This document shows positions 1 through 8,515 of a stretch of DNA of 64,000 bases, in pieces. The notes beneath the pieces are model-generated. The model did not search any database, had not been told where the DNA came from, and worked only from the letters and a program-made list of their open reading frames with translations. Location: assembly GCF_002251245.1 (NCBI RefSeq), contig NZ_NPJG01000038.1:96978-160977 (forward strand), given 5' to 3'. The position numbers were made by a program, and so were the translations under genes. How positions within the stretch are numbered: position 1 is the first letter of the stretch; the number at the start of each line of letters is the position of its first letter. The DNA is from Prevotella sp. P5-92. GTDB lineage: Bacteria; Bacteroidota; Bacteroidia; Bacteroidales; Bacteroidaceae.

Positions 1-675
1 CGTGCCGTGCGCGACTCGGCTGAACACGCCGACGGACGCGACGTCTATCTAATCTTCGAGCCAATGGCAGCCGCTATCGGCATCGGCATCGACGTAGAGG
101 CACCTGAGGGAAACATGATCGTCGATATCGGTGGTGGCTCGACAGAAATCGCCGTGATATCGCTCGGAGGTATCGTCAGCAACAACTCAATACGCATCGC
201 CGGCGACGATCTTACAGCCGACATCCAGGAGTACATGAGCCGACAGCACAACGTGAAGGTCAGCGAACGAATGGCCGAACGTATTAAGATACACGTTGGA
301 TCTGCACTTACAGACCTCGGAGAGGACGCGCCAGAGGACTATGTCGTTCACGGACCTAACCGCATCACCGCCCTGCCAATGGAAGTGCCAGTATGCTATC
401 AGGAAATAGCTCACTGCCTCGACAAGACAGTGGCAAAGATCGAAAACGCAGTGCTTTCCGCCCTTGAGCATACTCCACCAGAGCTTTATGCCGATATCGT
501 AAAGAATGGTATATACCTTAGCGGTGGAGGCGCATTGCTCAGAGGCCTTGACAAGCGTCTTACTGACAAGATTAATATCCAGTTCCACATCGCCGAAGAC
601 CCGCTCCACAGCGTGGCAAAAGGCGCTGGAATAGCCTTGAAGAACGTAGATAGATTCTCGTTCTTGATGAGATAG
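1..675 (+). CDS. mreB: Rod shape-determining protein MreB, C-terminal part (5' end outside window)
   Basis: Actin-like ATPase that forms membrane-associated filaments and positions the peptidoglycan elongation machinery in the cytoplasm. The reading frame is already open at base 1, so the first third of the protein lies upstream. Visible actin-fold motifs are the phosphate-2 loop DIGGGSTEIAV near the start and the adenosine motif LSGGGALLRG near the end; RDSAEHADGRDVYLIFEP at the beginning is a typical MreB segment. 224 codons are present out of a usual 340 or so. It heads the conserved order mreB-mreC-mreD-mrdA-rodA on the same strand. A hairpin lies between it and mreC. Confidence 0.96.
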   Translation, partial: RAVRDSAEHADGRDVYLIFEPMAAAIGIGIDVEAPEGNMIVDIGGGSTEIAVISLGGIVSNNSIRIAGDDLTADIQEYMSRQHNVKVSERMAERIKIHVGSALTDLGEDAPEDYVVHGPNRITALPMEVPVCYQEIAHCLDKTVAKIENAVLSALEHTPPELYADIVKNGIYLSGGGALLRGLDKRLTDKINIQFHIAEDPLHSVAKGAGIALKNVDRFSFLMR

Positions 676-697
676 TGAAACTTGAAGATTGAAAATT

Positions 698-728
698 GAA
701 TTGCTGCGACAGAGATACGCAGCAATTC
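698..728 (+). terminator. Hairpin between mreB and mreC (terminator or processing site)
   Basis: Perfect 11-bp arms GAATTGCTGCG (698-708) and CGCAGCAATTC (718-728) enclose a 9-nt loop. The following bases are TGTTTTCATTC, a weak T-rich tract. It could attenuate read-through or separate mreB mRNA from mreC, which would allow more MreB than MreC. No TAnnTTTG promoter is obvious between the hairpin and mreC. Confidence 0.5.
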
Positions 729-770
729 TGTTTTCATTCTCCAACGTCCCCTTATTCTTCAACAACAATT

Positions 771-1628
771 ATGCGCAATCTGTTCGACTTTTTCGCGAAA
801 TACAACAACTGGCTGCTTTTTGTGCTATTAGAAGTGGTGAGCTTTGTCATGCTGTTTAGGTTCAACAGCTACCAAGGCAGCGTATGGCTTACCTCGGCCA
901 ACTATGTGACGGGAAAGATTTTCGAGATTGACTCGGCAATAGAGGCTTTCTTCTCGTTGACAAAGGTAAACCAGGAACTGACGCTGAAAAATTTCTATCT
1001 CGAACGCCAAGTCAACCAGCTCTCACGTCTTTATGGCGAGGCTACGGGCGACACGCTCGTAAAGGAACATCTGTCGAGGACAAATGTCGAACAGTACAAG
1101 CTCGTGCCGGCAAAGGTGGTAAGCAATAGCGTTGACATGATGAACAATCTTATCACTATCGACAAAGGACGGGCTGACGGCATCGAGGTCGATATGGGTG
1201 TGACCAGCGGAAAAGGTGTCGTTGGAGTTGTGCTCCTCGTCAGCGACCACTATTCTATCGTCATGCCGCTGCTTAACAGCAAGTCGCGCGTCAGCTGCTC
1301 TATAAGGGGAAGAGGATATTTCGGTTACACAAGATGGAACGGCAAGATGCCTAACTACATCAATGTGGAAGACATACCTCGACATGCACACTTCAAACGA
1401 GGCGACTGGGTCGAAACCAGCGGATACTCTTCCATCTTCCCACCAGGTATCGTGGTGGGAAAGATTATCGAGGTGTATAACTCGCCCGACGGATTGTCAT
1501 ACCGGCTTAAAGTGCATCTCTCAACCGACTTCGCCAACTTGCGCGACGTATGTGTGATAACCGATAAAACCTTTGCCGAACGACAGCAACTGCTTCAGAC
1601 AGCACGTGACTCACTGAACAAGAAATAA
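771..1628 (+). CDS. mreC: Rod shape-determining protein MreC
   Basis: Bitopic inner-membrane protein of the elongasome that contacts PBP2 and couples MreB filaments to periplasmic wall synthesis. 285 residues from the ATG at 771; an upstream in-frame start at 696 would add a non-conserved stretch ahead of MRNLFDFFAKYNNW, which looks like the true N terminus. One membrane helix spans about residues 14-33, then a coiled coil around 60-95 and the beta-rich MreC domain with its typical TIDKGRADGIEVDMGV and GVVGVV signatures. mreD starts 10 bp downstream. Confidence 0.95.
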   Translation: MRNLFDFFAKYNNWLLFVLLEVVSFVMLFRFNSYQGSVWLTSANYVTGKIFEIDSAIEAFFSLTKVNQELTLKNFYLERQVNQLSRLYGEATGDTLVKEHLSRTNVEQYKLVPAKVVSNSVDMMNNLITIDKGRADGIEVDMGVTSGKGVVGVVLLVSDHYSIVMPLLNSKSRVSCSIRGRGYFGYTRWNGKMPNYINVEDIPRHAHFKRGDWVETSGYSSIFPPGIVVGKIIEVYNSPDGLSYRLKVHLSTDFANLRDVCVITDKTFAERQQLLQTARDSLNKK

Positions 1629-1638
1629 TGAAGAGAAT

Positions 1639-2139
1639 ATGACATCAGACATCATAAGCCGCACGGGAATGGTTATTGTGCTCTGCCTCATACAGTCGCT
1701 CGTGCTCAACAACATTCATATCTTTGGCATTGCCACACCGCTATTATATATATATATGGTGGTAGGATTCCAACGCAACTATCCGCGATGGGCAATACTC
1801 GTATGGTGCTTCCTGCTCGGAGTAGTGATAGACACCTTCTCTAACACTCCCGGACTCACCTCCGCCTCACTGCTCGTGATAGGAATCATACAACCGTATT
1901 TCCTGCAACTGTTTCTCCAGCAGGATGCGCCCGACGATCTGCGTCCGGGCATCATTACGCTCGGCATCGCCAAATACGTGTTCTACGTATTGGTGCTCAC
2001 GCTCATATATTGTATCGTCTTCTTCACCATCGAAACATTCTCTTTCTTTAACTGGCTGCTGTGGATTGAATGTATCGGAGGCAGTGCGCTATTGACTATC
2101 ATACTCATACTCACCATAGAAAGTACAAAACGAAAGTGA
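1639..2139 (+). CDS. mreD: Rod shape-determining protein MreD
   Basis: Small polytopic inner-membrane protein of the elongation complex, 166 residues with about five hydrophobic helices and almost no soluble part. Sequence conservation in this family is low; the call rests on length, hydropathy and its position between mreC and mrdA. Its TGA stop (2137-2139) overlaps the probable GTG start of mrdA, so translation of the two is likely coupled. Confidence 0.9.
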   Translation: MTSDIISRTGMVIVLCLIQSLVLNNIHIFGIATPLLYIYMVVGFQRNYPRWAILVWCFLLGVVIDTFSNTPGLTSASLLVIGIIQPYFLQLFLQQDAPDDLRPGIITLGIAKYVFYVLVLTLIYCIVFFTIETFSFFNWLLWIECIGGSALLTIILILTIESTKRK

Positions 2140-3986
2140 AGGACTACGGACTGGAGAATAGGAAATATGTCATCGGTGGCGTGGCTACAACCATCGTCAT
2201 TATCTACATCATCAGACTTTTCACACTGCAGATAATGAGTGATGACTATAAGAAGAATGCTGACTCAAACGCATTCCTCAAGAAAATCGAGTTCCCTTCA
2301 AGAGGCATCATCACCGACCGTAACGGAAAACTCATGGTCTATAACCAGCCTGCATACGACATCATGGTGGTGATGAAAGAGGCAAAAGGAAAAATCGACA
2401 CCTTGGAACTGTGTAATACGCTCGGCATCACACGAGAGGAGTTCGACACAAGGATGGCTACAATCAAAGACCGCTCGAAAAATCCTGGCTATTCGCCATA
2501 CACACAGCAGCTTTTCATGAACCAATTGTCAGAACGTACGTTTAATATCCTGAACGAGAAGATGTTCCGATTTCCAGGTTTTTATGTTCAGCGACGTAGC
2601 ATAAGACAATACGAATACCCTTATGCCGCACATATCCTTGGCGATGTGGCTGAGGTGTCGCCTGCAGACATTGAGGAAGACGACTATTACCAGCCTGGCG
2701 ACTATATAGGAAAACTCGGCGTTGAAAGACAATACGAGAAACAACTGAGAGGAGAGAAAGGTATTCAGATTCTGCTGCGCGACGCTCACGGACGCATACA
2801 AGGCAGTTACCAAAACCATAGTCTGGACAGACGACCTGTACCAGGGAAGAACCTAACTCTCGGTATCGACCTCAAGTTACAAGCATTGGGAGAACGACTG
2901 ATGGAAGGAAAGATTGGCAGCATCGTGGCAATAGAACCATCTACAGGCGAGGTGCTGTGTATGGTGTCGTCGCCTACATACGATCCTCGGCTGATGGTGG
3001 GACGTAGCCGCTCTAAGAATCACCGAGAACTGAGCCGCAACGCTTGGAAACCGCTTCTCAACAGAAGCATCATGGGACAATATCCTCCCGGCTCCACGTT
3101 CAAGACAACACAAGGATTGACATTTATGAGCGAAGGCATCATCTCGCCGGCAACTCCTTTCGGCTGTTCGCGAGGATTCTATTTCCGCGGTCTGCACGTG
3201 GGATGCCACGGACATGCCTCCCCGCTGTCATTGGTGCCTGCGCTAAGCACATCGTGCAATGCATTTTTCTGTTGGGGCCTTTACTATATGATAGGCAACC
3301 GCTCAAAATATGGAAGTGTGCAGAACGCCATGAACACATGGCGCGACTATATGGTCAGCATGGGATTCGGATATAAACTCGGTATCGACCTCCCAGGAGA
3401 GAAACGAGGACTGATACCAAATGCTGAATTCTACGACAATGCTTACCGCGGCTCGTGGAACGGACTCACCATAATCAGTATCTCTATCGGACAAGGAGAG
3501 GTCAACGCGACGCCTCTGCAGATAGCCAATCTTGGAGCCACCATCGCCAATCGCGGTTATTATTATGTGCCTCACGTGGTGAAGAAAGTACAAGGCGAGC
3601 CACTCGACACCACTTATACCAGCCGCCACTACACAAAGGCTAACCACAAGGCTTATGAATATGTGGTTCAAGGAATGCGCTCTTCCGTGCTTGGAGGTAC
3701 ATGCCGTGGGTTGGCACACTACGACTTCGAGGCTTGTGGCAAGACCGGTACTGCGCAAAACAGAGGCCACGACCACTCGGTATTCATGGGCTTCGCCCCA
3801 ATGAACGACCCAAAGATAGCCATCGCCGTATATGTAGAAAATGGTGGTTGGGGCGCCGACTACGGAGTGCCTATTGGCGGATTAATGATGGAACAATATA
3901 TTCACGGGAAGCTGTCGGAAGCATCTGAAAAGAAAGCCGACGAATTCCAACACAGACGTATTTCTTATGGTTCAGCAGACAGATAA
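2136..3986 (+). CDS. mrdA: Penicillin-binding protein 2 (elongation-specific transpeptidase)
   Basis: Class B PBP that cross-links new peptidoglycan during elongation together with RodA. From the GTG at 2136 the protein is 616 residues; the open frame reaches back to 2070 inside mreD, but KDYGLENRKYVIGG is the expected N terminus and the GTGA overlap with the mreD stop supports it. A single membrane anchor (about residues 12-30) precedes the dimerisation domain. The transpeptidase motifs are all present: STFK with Ser320, SCN in TSCNAFF, and KTGT. It overlaps the start of rodA by 20 bp, a usual arrangement of this pair. Confidence 0.96.
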   Translation: MKDYGLENRKYVIGGVATTIVIIYIIRLFTLQIMSDDYKKNADSNAFLKKIEFPSRGIITDRNGKLMVYNQPAYDIMVVMKEAKGKIDTLELCNTLGITREEFDTRMATIKDRSKNPGYSPYTQQLFMNQLSERTFNILNEKMFRFPGFYVQRRSIRQYEYPYAAHILGDVAEVSPADIEEDDYYQPGDYIGKLGVERQYEKQLRGEKGIQILLRDAHGRIQGSYQNHSLDRRPVPGKNLTLGIDLKLQALGERLMEGKIGSIVAIEPSTGEVLCMVSSPTYDPRLMVGRSRSKNHRELSRNAWKPLLNRSIMGQYPPGSTFKTTQGLTFMSEGIISPATPFGCSRGFYFRGLHVGCHGHASPLSLVPALSTSCNAFFCWGLYYMIGNRSKYGSVQNAMNTWRDYMVSMGFGYKLGIDLPGEKRGLIPNAEFYDNAYRGSWNGLTIISISIGQGEVNATPLQIANLGATIANRGYYYVPHVVKKVQGEPLDTTYTSRHYTKANHKAYEYVVQGMRSSVLGGTCRGLAHYDFEACGKTGTAQNRGHDHSVFMGFAPMNDPKIAIAVYVENGGWGADYGVPIGGLMMEQYIHGKLSEASEKKADEFQHRRISYGSADR

Positions 3987-5436
3987 GCAGCCGAGCGTTC
4001 TTCGCTCACTTGACTGGGTAACAATATGTATATATCTGGCACTCTTGGTGTTCGGATGGATTAGCGTGTGTGGTGCCAGCTATACCTATGGCGACACCGA
4101 TATCTTCAGCCTTGACACACGATCGGGCATGCAGATAGTGTGGATAGGCACGTCCATCTGCCTCGGCTTTGTCATATTGATGCTTGATGATCGTTTTTAC
4201 GACACGTTCTCGTATGTTATCTACGCGGCGCTGTTGCTGCTGCTCTTCGTTACTATCTTCAATCCTCACCAGATAAAAGGTTCGCGATCGTGGTTGGTGT
4301 TAGGTCCTCTGCGTGTTCAACCCGCCGAATTTGCCAAGTTCGCCACGGCGTTGGCACTGGCGAAGTTTATGAGCACCTACGGCTATTCCATCCATAAGAT
4401 GAAAGACGCCATAAAGACGTTTGCCATCATGCTTGTGCCCATGCTGTTTATCATCCTCCAGCGTGAGACTGGTTCGGCATTGGTCTATTTGTCGTTTCTG
4501 CTTATGTTCTATCGCGAGGGAATGCCTGGCAGCGTGTTGTTTACTGGTGTAGCGGCAGTGATATATTTCGTGGTAGGCATACGCTATGAGGACATGTTGA
4601 TGTTTGGCAGCCCAACGTCGGTCGGAAAGTTCGTCGTGTTGTCATTGGTTCAATTGTTTACTGCTGGCATGGTATATGTCTATTGCAGGAACAAGGTTGG
4701 GGCGTGGAGCATAGTAGGCTATGCTGTACTCATAACAGGTATAGGCATGCTGTTCTCTGTCTATGTCATTCCGTTTGATGTGGTATGGGTGCAGTTGGTG
4801 TTGTGTGCGGTGATGATAGGCTGGCTCCTGATTCAAGGTCTTGGCACGCGACTGAAACAGTATTTTTTCATCATGTTGTTCTCGTTAGGCTCTATGGCAT
4901 TCTTCTATTCTGCCGACCATGTGCTCAACAACGTGTTGGAGCCGCACCAGCGTGTGCGCATCAACGTGTTGTTAGGTCTTGATGAAGACCTCTCGGGAGC
5001 TGGATATAATGTCCATCAGAGTGAGATAGCTATAGGTTCTGGCGGTCTGGAAGGGAAGGGCTTCCTTAATGGTACGCAAACAAAGTTGAAGTTTGTACCC
5101 GAGCAAGATACCGATTTCATTTTCTGTACGGTAGGCGAGGAGGAGGGCTTCCTTGGTTCTGCAGGTGTGCTGCTGTTGTTTCTCGCCTTGATATTACGTC
5201 TCATTCATCTTGCCGAGCGTCAGCCGTTCCGTTTCAGTCGTATTTACGGCTATTCGGTTTTGTCAATATTCCTTTTCCATGTGTTTATCAATGTGGGCAT
5301 GGTGCTTGGCTTGACCCCCGTGATAGGCATCCCTCTTCCTTTCTTCAGCTATGGCGGTTCTTCGCTTTGGGGATTCACCTTCTTGCTGTTTATCTTCCTT
5401 CGTCTCGACGCCAGTCGAAAGTTGGTCCGTACTTAA
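3967..5436 (+). CDS. rodA: Peptidoglycan glycosyltransferase RodA (SEDS family)
   Basis: Polytopic SEDS glycosyltransferase that polymerises lipid II into glycan strands in partnership with PBP2. 489 residues, longer than the roughly 370 of proteobacterial RodA; the extra length is in the central membrane region, as commonly seen in Bacteroidota. Family signatures are visible: GSRSWLVLGPLRVQPAEFAK early, and near the C terminus PEQDTDFIFCTVGEEEGF and LPFFSYGGSS. Its TAA stop shares the palindromic TTAA with the stop of the convergent gldH gene. Confidence 0.96.
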   Translation: MVQQTDKQPSVLRSLDWVTICIYLALLVFGWISVCGASYTYGDTDIFSLDTRSGMQIVWIGTSICLGFVILMLDDRFYDTFSYVIYAALLLLLFVTIFNPHQIKGSRSWLVLGPLRVQPAEFAKFATALALAKFMSTYGYSIHKMKDAIKTFAIMLVPMLFIILQRETGSALVYLSFLLMFYREGMPGSVLFTGVAAVIYFVVGIRYEDMLMFGSPTSVGKFVVLSLVQLFTAGMVYVYCRNKVGAWSIVGYAVLITGIGMLFSVYVIPFDVVWVQLVLCAVMIGWLLIQGLGTRLKQYFFIMLFSLGSMAFFYSADHVLNNVLEPHQRVRINVLLGLDEDLSGAGYNVHQSEIAIGSGGLEGKGFLNGTQTKLKFVPEQDTDFIFCTVGEEEGFLGSAGVLLLFLALILRLIHLAERQPFRFSRIYGYSVLSIFLFHVFINVGMVLGLTPVIGIPLPFFSYGGSSLWGFTFLLFIFLRLDASRKLVRT

Positions 5437-5906
5437 TGTATTTGTTCTAATGTGATGCCAATATCTGAAATGCCAGGAAGGATCTCGCGTTTCATGTTGT
5501 GATGGACACGTATCGACAACGAGTCGCCTTTCATCAGGCGGTGGGTGTTATAGTGAAGCACGTGCTGATAACAGCTGACACCACGTCCTCGCGACTTTCC
5601 ATCGTCGTCAAAAAGGCGGCAGTTTATCGTGTCGCTCTTTACCACCTTGTCAGGATATATCGTCTGTTCAACTATAAGGCAAAGGGCTTTGAACGGATAT
5701 TTGTCGTTTACTCTTATGCCGATGATGGATTTCAGTTCGGCGTCGGCTTTCAATGGCGACACTTCAAACGTAAGTGTGTCGCTCTTGTCCCATCCCACCA
5801 CTGAAGTATGACAGTAATGGCTATAAATAGTTGAACGGTTGCAGGACACTAATGTCGATGCAACCGTAACTAATATTATTAAGAGTACAAAAATCTGCCT
5901 GTTCAT
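5433..5906 (-). CDS. gldH: Gliding motility / type IX secretion lipoprotein GldH
   Basis: Predicted lipoprotein of the GldH family, required for gliding in Flavobacterium and linked to type IX secretion in that system. 157 residues from the ATG at 5906; the longer open frame running through the repeat of the upstream gene is an overlap artefact. The signal peptide ends in a lipobox with Cys22 (TLVSC). The mature part contains the family-typical GWDKSDTLTFEV motif near the N terminus. It is the last gene of metF-holB-ricT-gldH, 19 bp after ricT. Its exact role in a non-gliding organism is not known. Confidence 0.85.
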   Translation of the reverse strand: MNRQIFVLLIILVTVASTLVSCNRSTIYSHYCHTSVVGWDKSDTLTFEVSPLKADAELKSIIGIRVNDKYPFKALCLIVEQTIYPDKVVKSDTINCRLFDDDGKSRGRGVSCYQHVLHYNTHRLMKGDSLSIRVHHNMKREILPGISDIGITLEQIH

Positions 5907-5925
5907 TATTGATAATAATAATGTG

Positions 5926-7278
5926 TTATTGTTTCTCTTCGGTCTTCTTGTTGTTTTGCTTGTTTTGTTGCGCATGGGCATTCCTGCGGTTTTGACCTTC
6001 AGGACGACGCTGCTTCTGCTGCTGTCCTTGTGGTTGCTGAGGCTGCTTCTGCTGCTGTCCTTGTGGTTGCTGAGGCTGCTTCTGCTGCTGTCCCTGTGGT
6101 TGCTGAGGCTGCTTCTGCTGCTGTTCCTGCGGTTGCTGAGGCTGCTTCTGTTGCTGTCCCTGAACTTGTTGTTGCCCATTGCCTTTTTTCTTCTTTTTCT
6201 TCTTGGCTTTGTCAAAGCGGCTGATGTTTTCGTTGGCGAGGAGGTCAACGTGCTGTTGTCCGGATTGCTTCTGCTTGCCGTCCTCATGTAGCGAGTCAGG
6301 TTTTTCTCCCTTTTTGTTCATCTCGATCACCAGCCTTGCACGTTCGGCAGTGATAGTCTCGAGGTTTGCCGCTATGTTTTTGTCGGTAGAGTATGTGATG
6401 AGTCCTGCAAGGATGTCGGTTTTGAAGAGATAATAATCTCCGTCGAGAGTCTGCAGTACCACTTCTTTGCTCGGAATCTTTCGTCCTGCCTCTACATAGT
6501 TGTCAACCTCATAGTTGAGGCAGCATTTCAGTTTGGCGCACATGCCAGCTAACTTCTGTGGGTTGAGCGAAATGTCCTGATAGCGTGCCGAGTTGGTGGT
6601 CACGCTATTAAAGTTCTTCATCCAGGTGGCGCAGCACAGCTCTCGTCCGCATGGACCTGTACCTCCGATGCGTCCCGCTTCTTGTCGCGCACCGATCTGT
6701 TTCATTTCTATGCGCACGTGGAACGTCTCGGCAAGCACCTTGATCAACTGACGGAAATCGACACGCTCGTCGGCGATATAGTAAAATATCGCCTTGTTGC
6801 AGTCGCCTTGGTATTCCACGTCTCCTATCTTCATCTGCAGTCCGAGATCCTTAGCTATCTGTCGGCTCTGTATCATCGTCCCGTGTTCACGGCTTTTAGC
6901 CTCTCGATACTTGTCCATATCCACGGGTCTTGCCAGTCGGTAGATGCGTTTGATGTCGTCAGCCGACTTGATGTTGGCTTTCTTTATCTGTTTTTTTACG
7001 AGTCGTCCTGTCAGCGTGACAACGCCGATGTCGTGTCCTGGGTTAGCTTCTACAGCCACGATATCCCCTTTTTTCAGCTCGAGCTTGTTGGAGTTGTGGT
7101 AGTATCCCTTGCGTGTGTGTTTGAACTGCACTTCTACGAGGTCGGTAGAGAAGGCATTTCCAGGCACGTCAGCCAACCAGTCATAGGTGTTGAGCTGTTT
7201 GTCCTGTCGTCCCACAGCCTTTCTGCATAGGCCTCTGTCGCCATCACACATTATTTTGTTTTCATTATCTTTTATCAT
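5926..7278 (-). CDS. ricT: PSP1-domain protein RicT (YaaT-like) with a glutamine-rich repeat tail
   Basis: PSP1/RicT family protein. In Bacillus subtilis the RicT homologue belongs to a Y complex carrying iron-sulfur clusters and affecting RNA maturation; the Bacteroidota role is not established. 450 residues. The PSP1 domain (roughly residues 45-320) shows conserved cysteine groups GPCGRELCC and GMCAKLKCC. The last 100 or so residues are low complexity: a lysine run followed by an 11-residue unit QQQKQPQQPQG encoded by 33-bp tandem repeats. Sits between holB and gldH, an order commonly seen in Bacteroidales. Confidence 0.88.
   Translation of the reverse strand: MIKDNENKIMCDGDRGLCRKAVGRQDKQLNTYDWLADVPGNAFSTDLVEVQFKHTRKGYYHNSNKLELKKGDIVAVEANPGHDIGVVTLTGRLVKKQIKKANIKSADDIKRIYRLARPVDMDKYREAKSREHGTMIQSRQIAKDLGLQMKIGDVEYQGDCNKAIFYYIADERVDFRQLIKVLAETFHVRIEMKQIGARQEAGRIGGTGPCGRELCCATWMKNFNSVTTNSARYQDISLNPQKLAGMCAKLKCCLNYEVDNYVEAGRKIPSKEVVLQTLDGDYYLFKTDILAGLITYSTDKNIAANLETITAERARLVIEMNKKGEKPDSLHEDGKQKQSGQQHVDLLANENISRFDKAKKKKKKKGNGQQQVQGQQQKQPQQPQEQQQKQPQQPQGQQQKQPQQPQGQQQKQPQQPQGQQQKQRRPEGQNRRNAHAQQNKQNNKKTEEKQ
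6011..6162 (-). repeat. 33-bp coding tandem repeat in the ricT tail
   Basis: Four complete 33-bp units (6018-6050, 6051-6083, 6084-6116, 6117-6149) with partial units at both ends. Each encodes an 11-residue unit rich in Gln and Pro (QQQKQPQQPQG, one copy with E for G). Units differ by only a few bases, so copy number can change by slippage without breaking the frame. Confidence 0.93.
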
Positions 7279-7285
7279 TCGTTAT

Positions 7286-7349
7286 GTTGTATATAGAGTT
7301 TCTGTTTGTTACTTCCGTAAAGTTGTATATAGAGTTTTCGTTTATTACT
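7286..7349. repeat. Imperfect 28-bp direct repeat between holB and ricT
   Basis: Two 28-bp units, 7286-7313 and 7322-7349, both beginning GTTGTATATAGAG and differing at three positions. The second unit covers the stop codon of holB. The first lies just upstream of the ricT start (both genes on the minus strand). Function unknown; it may be a simple local duplication. Confidence 0.8.
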
Positions 7350-8487
7350 TTTTTTGTAGTATCAGCATTATCATCTGCAACGCCATGTCGAAGAATACGA
7401 TTTTTGCGTTTGCGTTTTGCTTAATGTCACGAACAATTTTGTCGGCCATTTCGCTTATCTGGATTATGTTCCCCTCGTGGATGAAACGAGCAAACTTCAC
7501 GGCAAAAGCCTCTTCTTCTTCAGTCATGTAGTTGAGCTCGGGATTGCCGAAGTTGTACATGAAGTTTTCGCGTGTCAAGCGTATGAAATAATCCATAAAC
7601 CGCTTCTGTTTTTCCCTTCCATATCCTGCTATGCGCTCGCTCCATTTCTTCAGGTCGTGGATGTTGCGCATATATGCAAGACGCATAAGCTGCTGATAGT
7701 CGGCAAAGAAGTCGGCCGTCTCGCTGTCGTTGTCAATTATGCGAAGTGCGTTGAGCCAGCTGCCGTCAGAAAGTCGAGCCACACGTGTTGCCGTTTCTGC
7801 ACCCAATGGATATCTTTCGGCAAGAACTTTAGCTATGCTGTTGTTGTCAATGCGTCTCACGTCGATGCGCTGTGTTCGGCTGCGTATTGTCTCGAGTAGT
7901 TTGTCAGGTTCTTGGCAAACCATGATAAACACAGAATGAGAAGGCGGTTCTTCGATTAGTTTGAGAATCTTGTTAGCACATTCAATGTTCATTCGCTCTG
8001 GCAGCCAAATTATCGAGACCTTATATCCGCCTTGGCTCGACTTAAGGCTGAATTTCCTTATCAGCTCGTCGCTCTCGCCAGCGGTGATGATGGCCTGCTG
8101 GTTTTCAGCTCCAATGGCTGTCATCCATTGATCCATGGAGAAATATGGTCCTGTCTGGATCATTTCGTGCCATTGCTTGGCGAAGTCGTCGCTCACAGGC
8201 TTGTGGTCGGCGCTCATCGACGGTAGCTTTATGGTGGGGAAGGTGAAATGCAGGTCGGGGTGCTCCCATTTTGCCAACATTCGGCATTGTGGACAAGCCT
8301 CGCATGCCTCGTCGTCACAGGTGTGGTTGCGGCACAACAAATAGTTGGCAAAGGCGAGAGCGAGTGCCATCTTTCCGCTGCCTTGCGGTCCGCAAAGCAT
8401 CAATGCGTGAGGCAGTCTGTCTTCCCTTGCCATCTGTGTGAGCCTTGTCCACACCTCTTTTTGTCCTATGACGTCACCTTTTCTCAA
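7345..8487 (-). CDS. holB: DNA polymerase III delta' subunit
   Basis: Clamp-loader subunit that helps load the sliding clamp onto DNA. 380 residues. An AAA+ N-terminal domain has Walker A GPQGSGKM at about residues 33-40 and a zinc-binding cysteine module (CDDEACEACPQC) around 55-70. The sensor-like segment KILKLIEEPP is typical of delta'. The C-terminal collar domain is divergent, as in other Bacteroidota. It lies 28 bp after metF and before ricT on the minus strand. Confidence 0.92.
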   Translation of the reverse strand: MRKGDVIGQKEVWTRLTQMAREDRLPHALMLCGPQGSGKMALALAFANYLLCRNHTCDDEACEACPQCRMLAKWEHPDLHFTFPTIKLPSMSADHKPVSDDFAKQWHEMIQTGPYFSMDQWMTAIGAENQQAIITAGESDELIRKFSLKSSQGGYKVSIIWLPERMNIECANKILKLIEEPPSHSVFIMVCQEPDKLLETIRSRTQRIDVRRIDNNSIAKVLAERYPLGAETATRVARLSDGSWLNALRIIDNDSETADFFADYQQLMRLAYMRNIHDLKKWSERIAGYGREKQKRFMDYFIRLTRENFMYNFGNPELNYMTEEEEAFAVKFARFIHEGNIIQISEMADKIVRDIKQNANAKIVFFDMALQMIMLILQKK

Positions 8488-8515
8488 TTTTTTTCTGTGG
8501 TTTTTATGTCTGTTC

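Noticed and set aside
6011..6162. Tandem units considered as a CRISPR array
   Set aside because: Units are adjacent without spacers, and encode protein in frame.
5839..6291. Leucine-repeat frame opposite the ricT tail
   Set aside because: It is the antisense reading of the CAG-rich 33-bp repeat; the leucine pattern follows from the glutamine codons.
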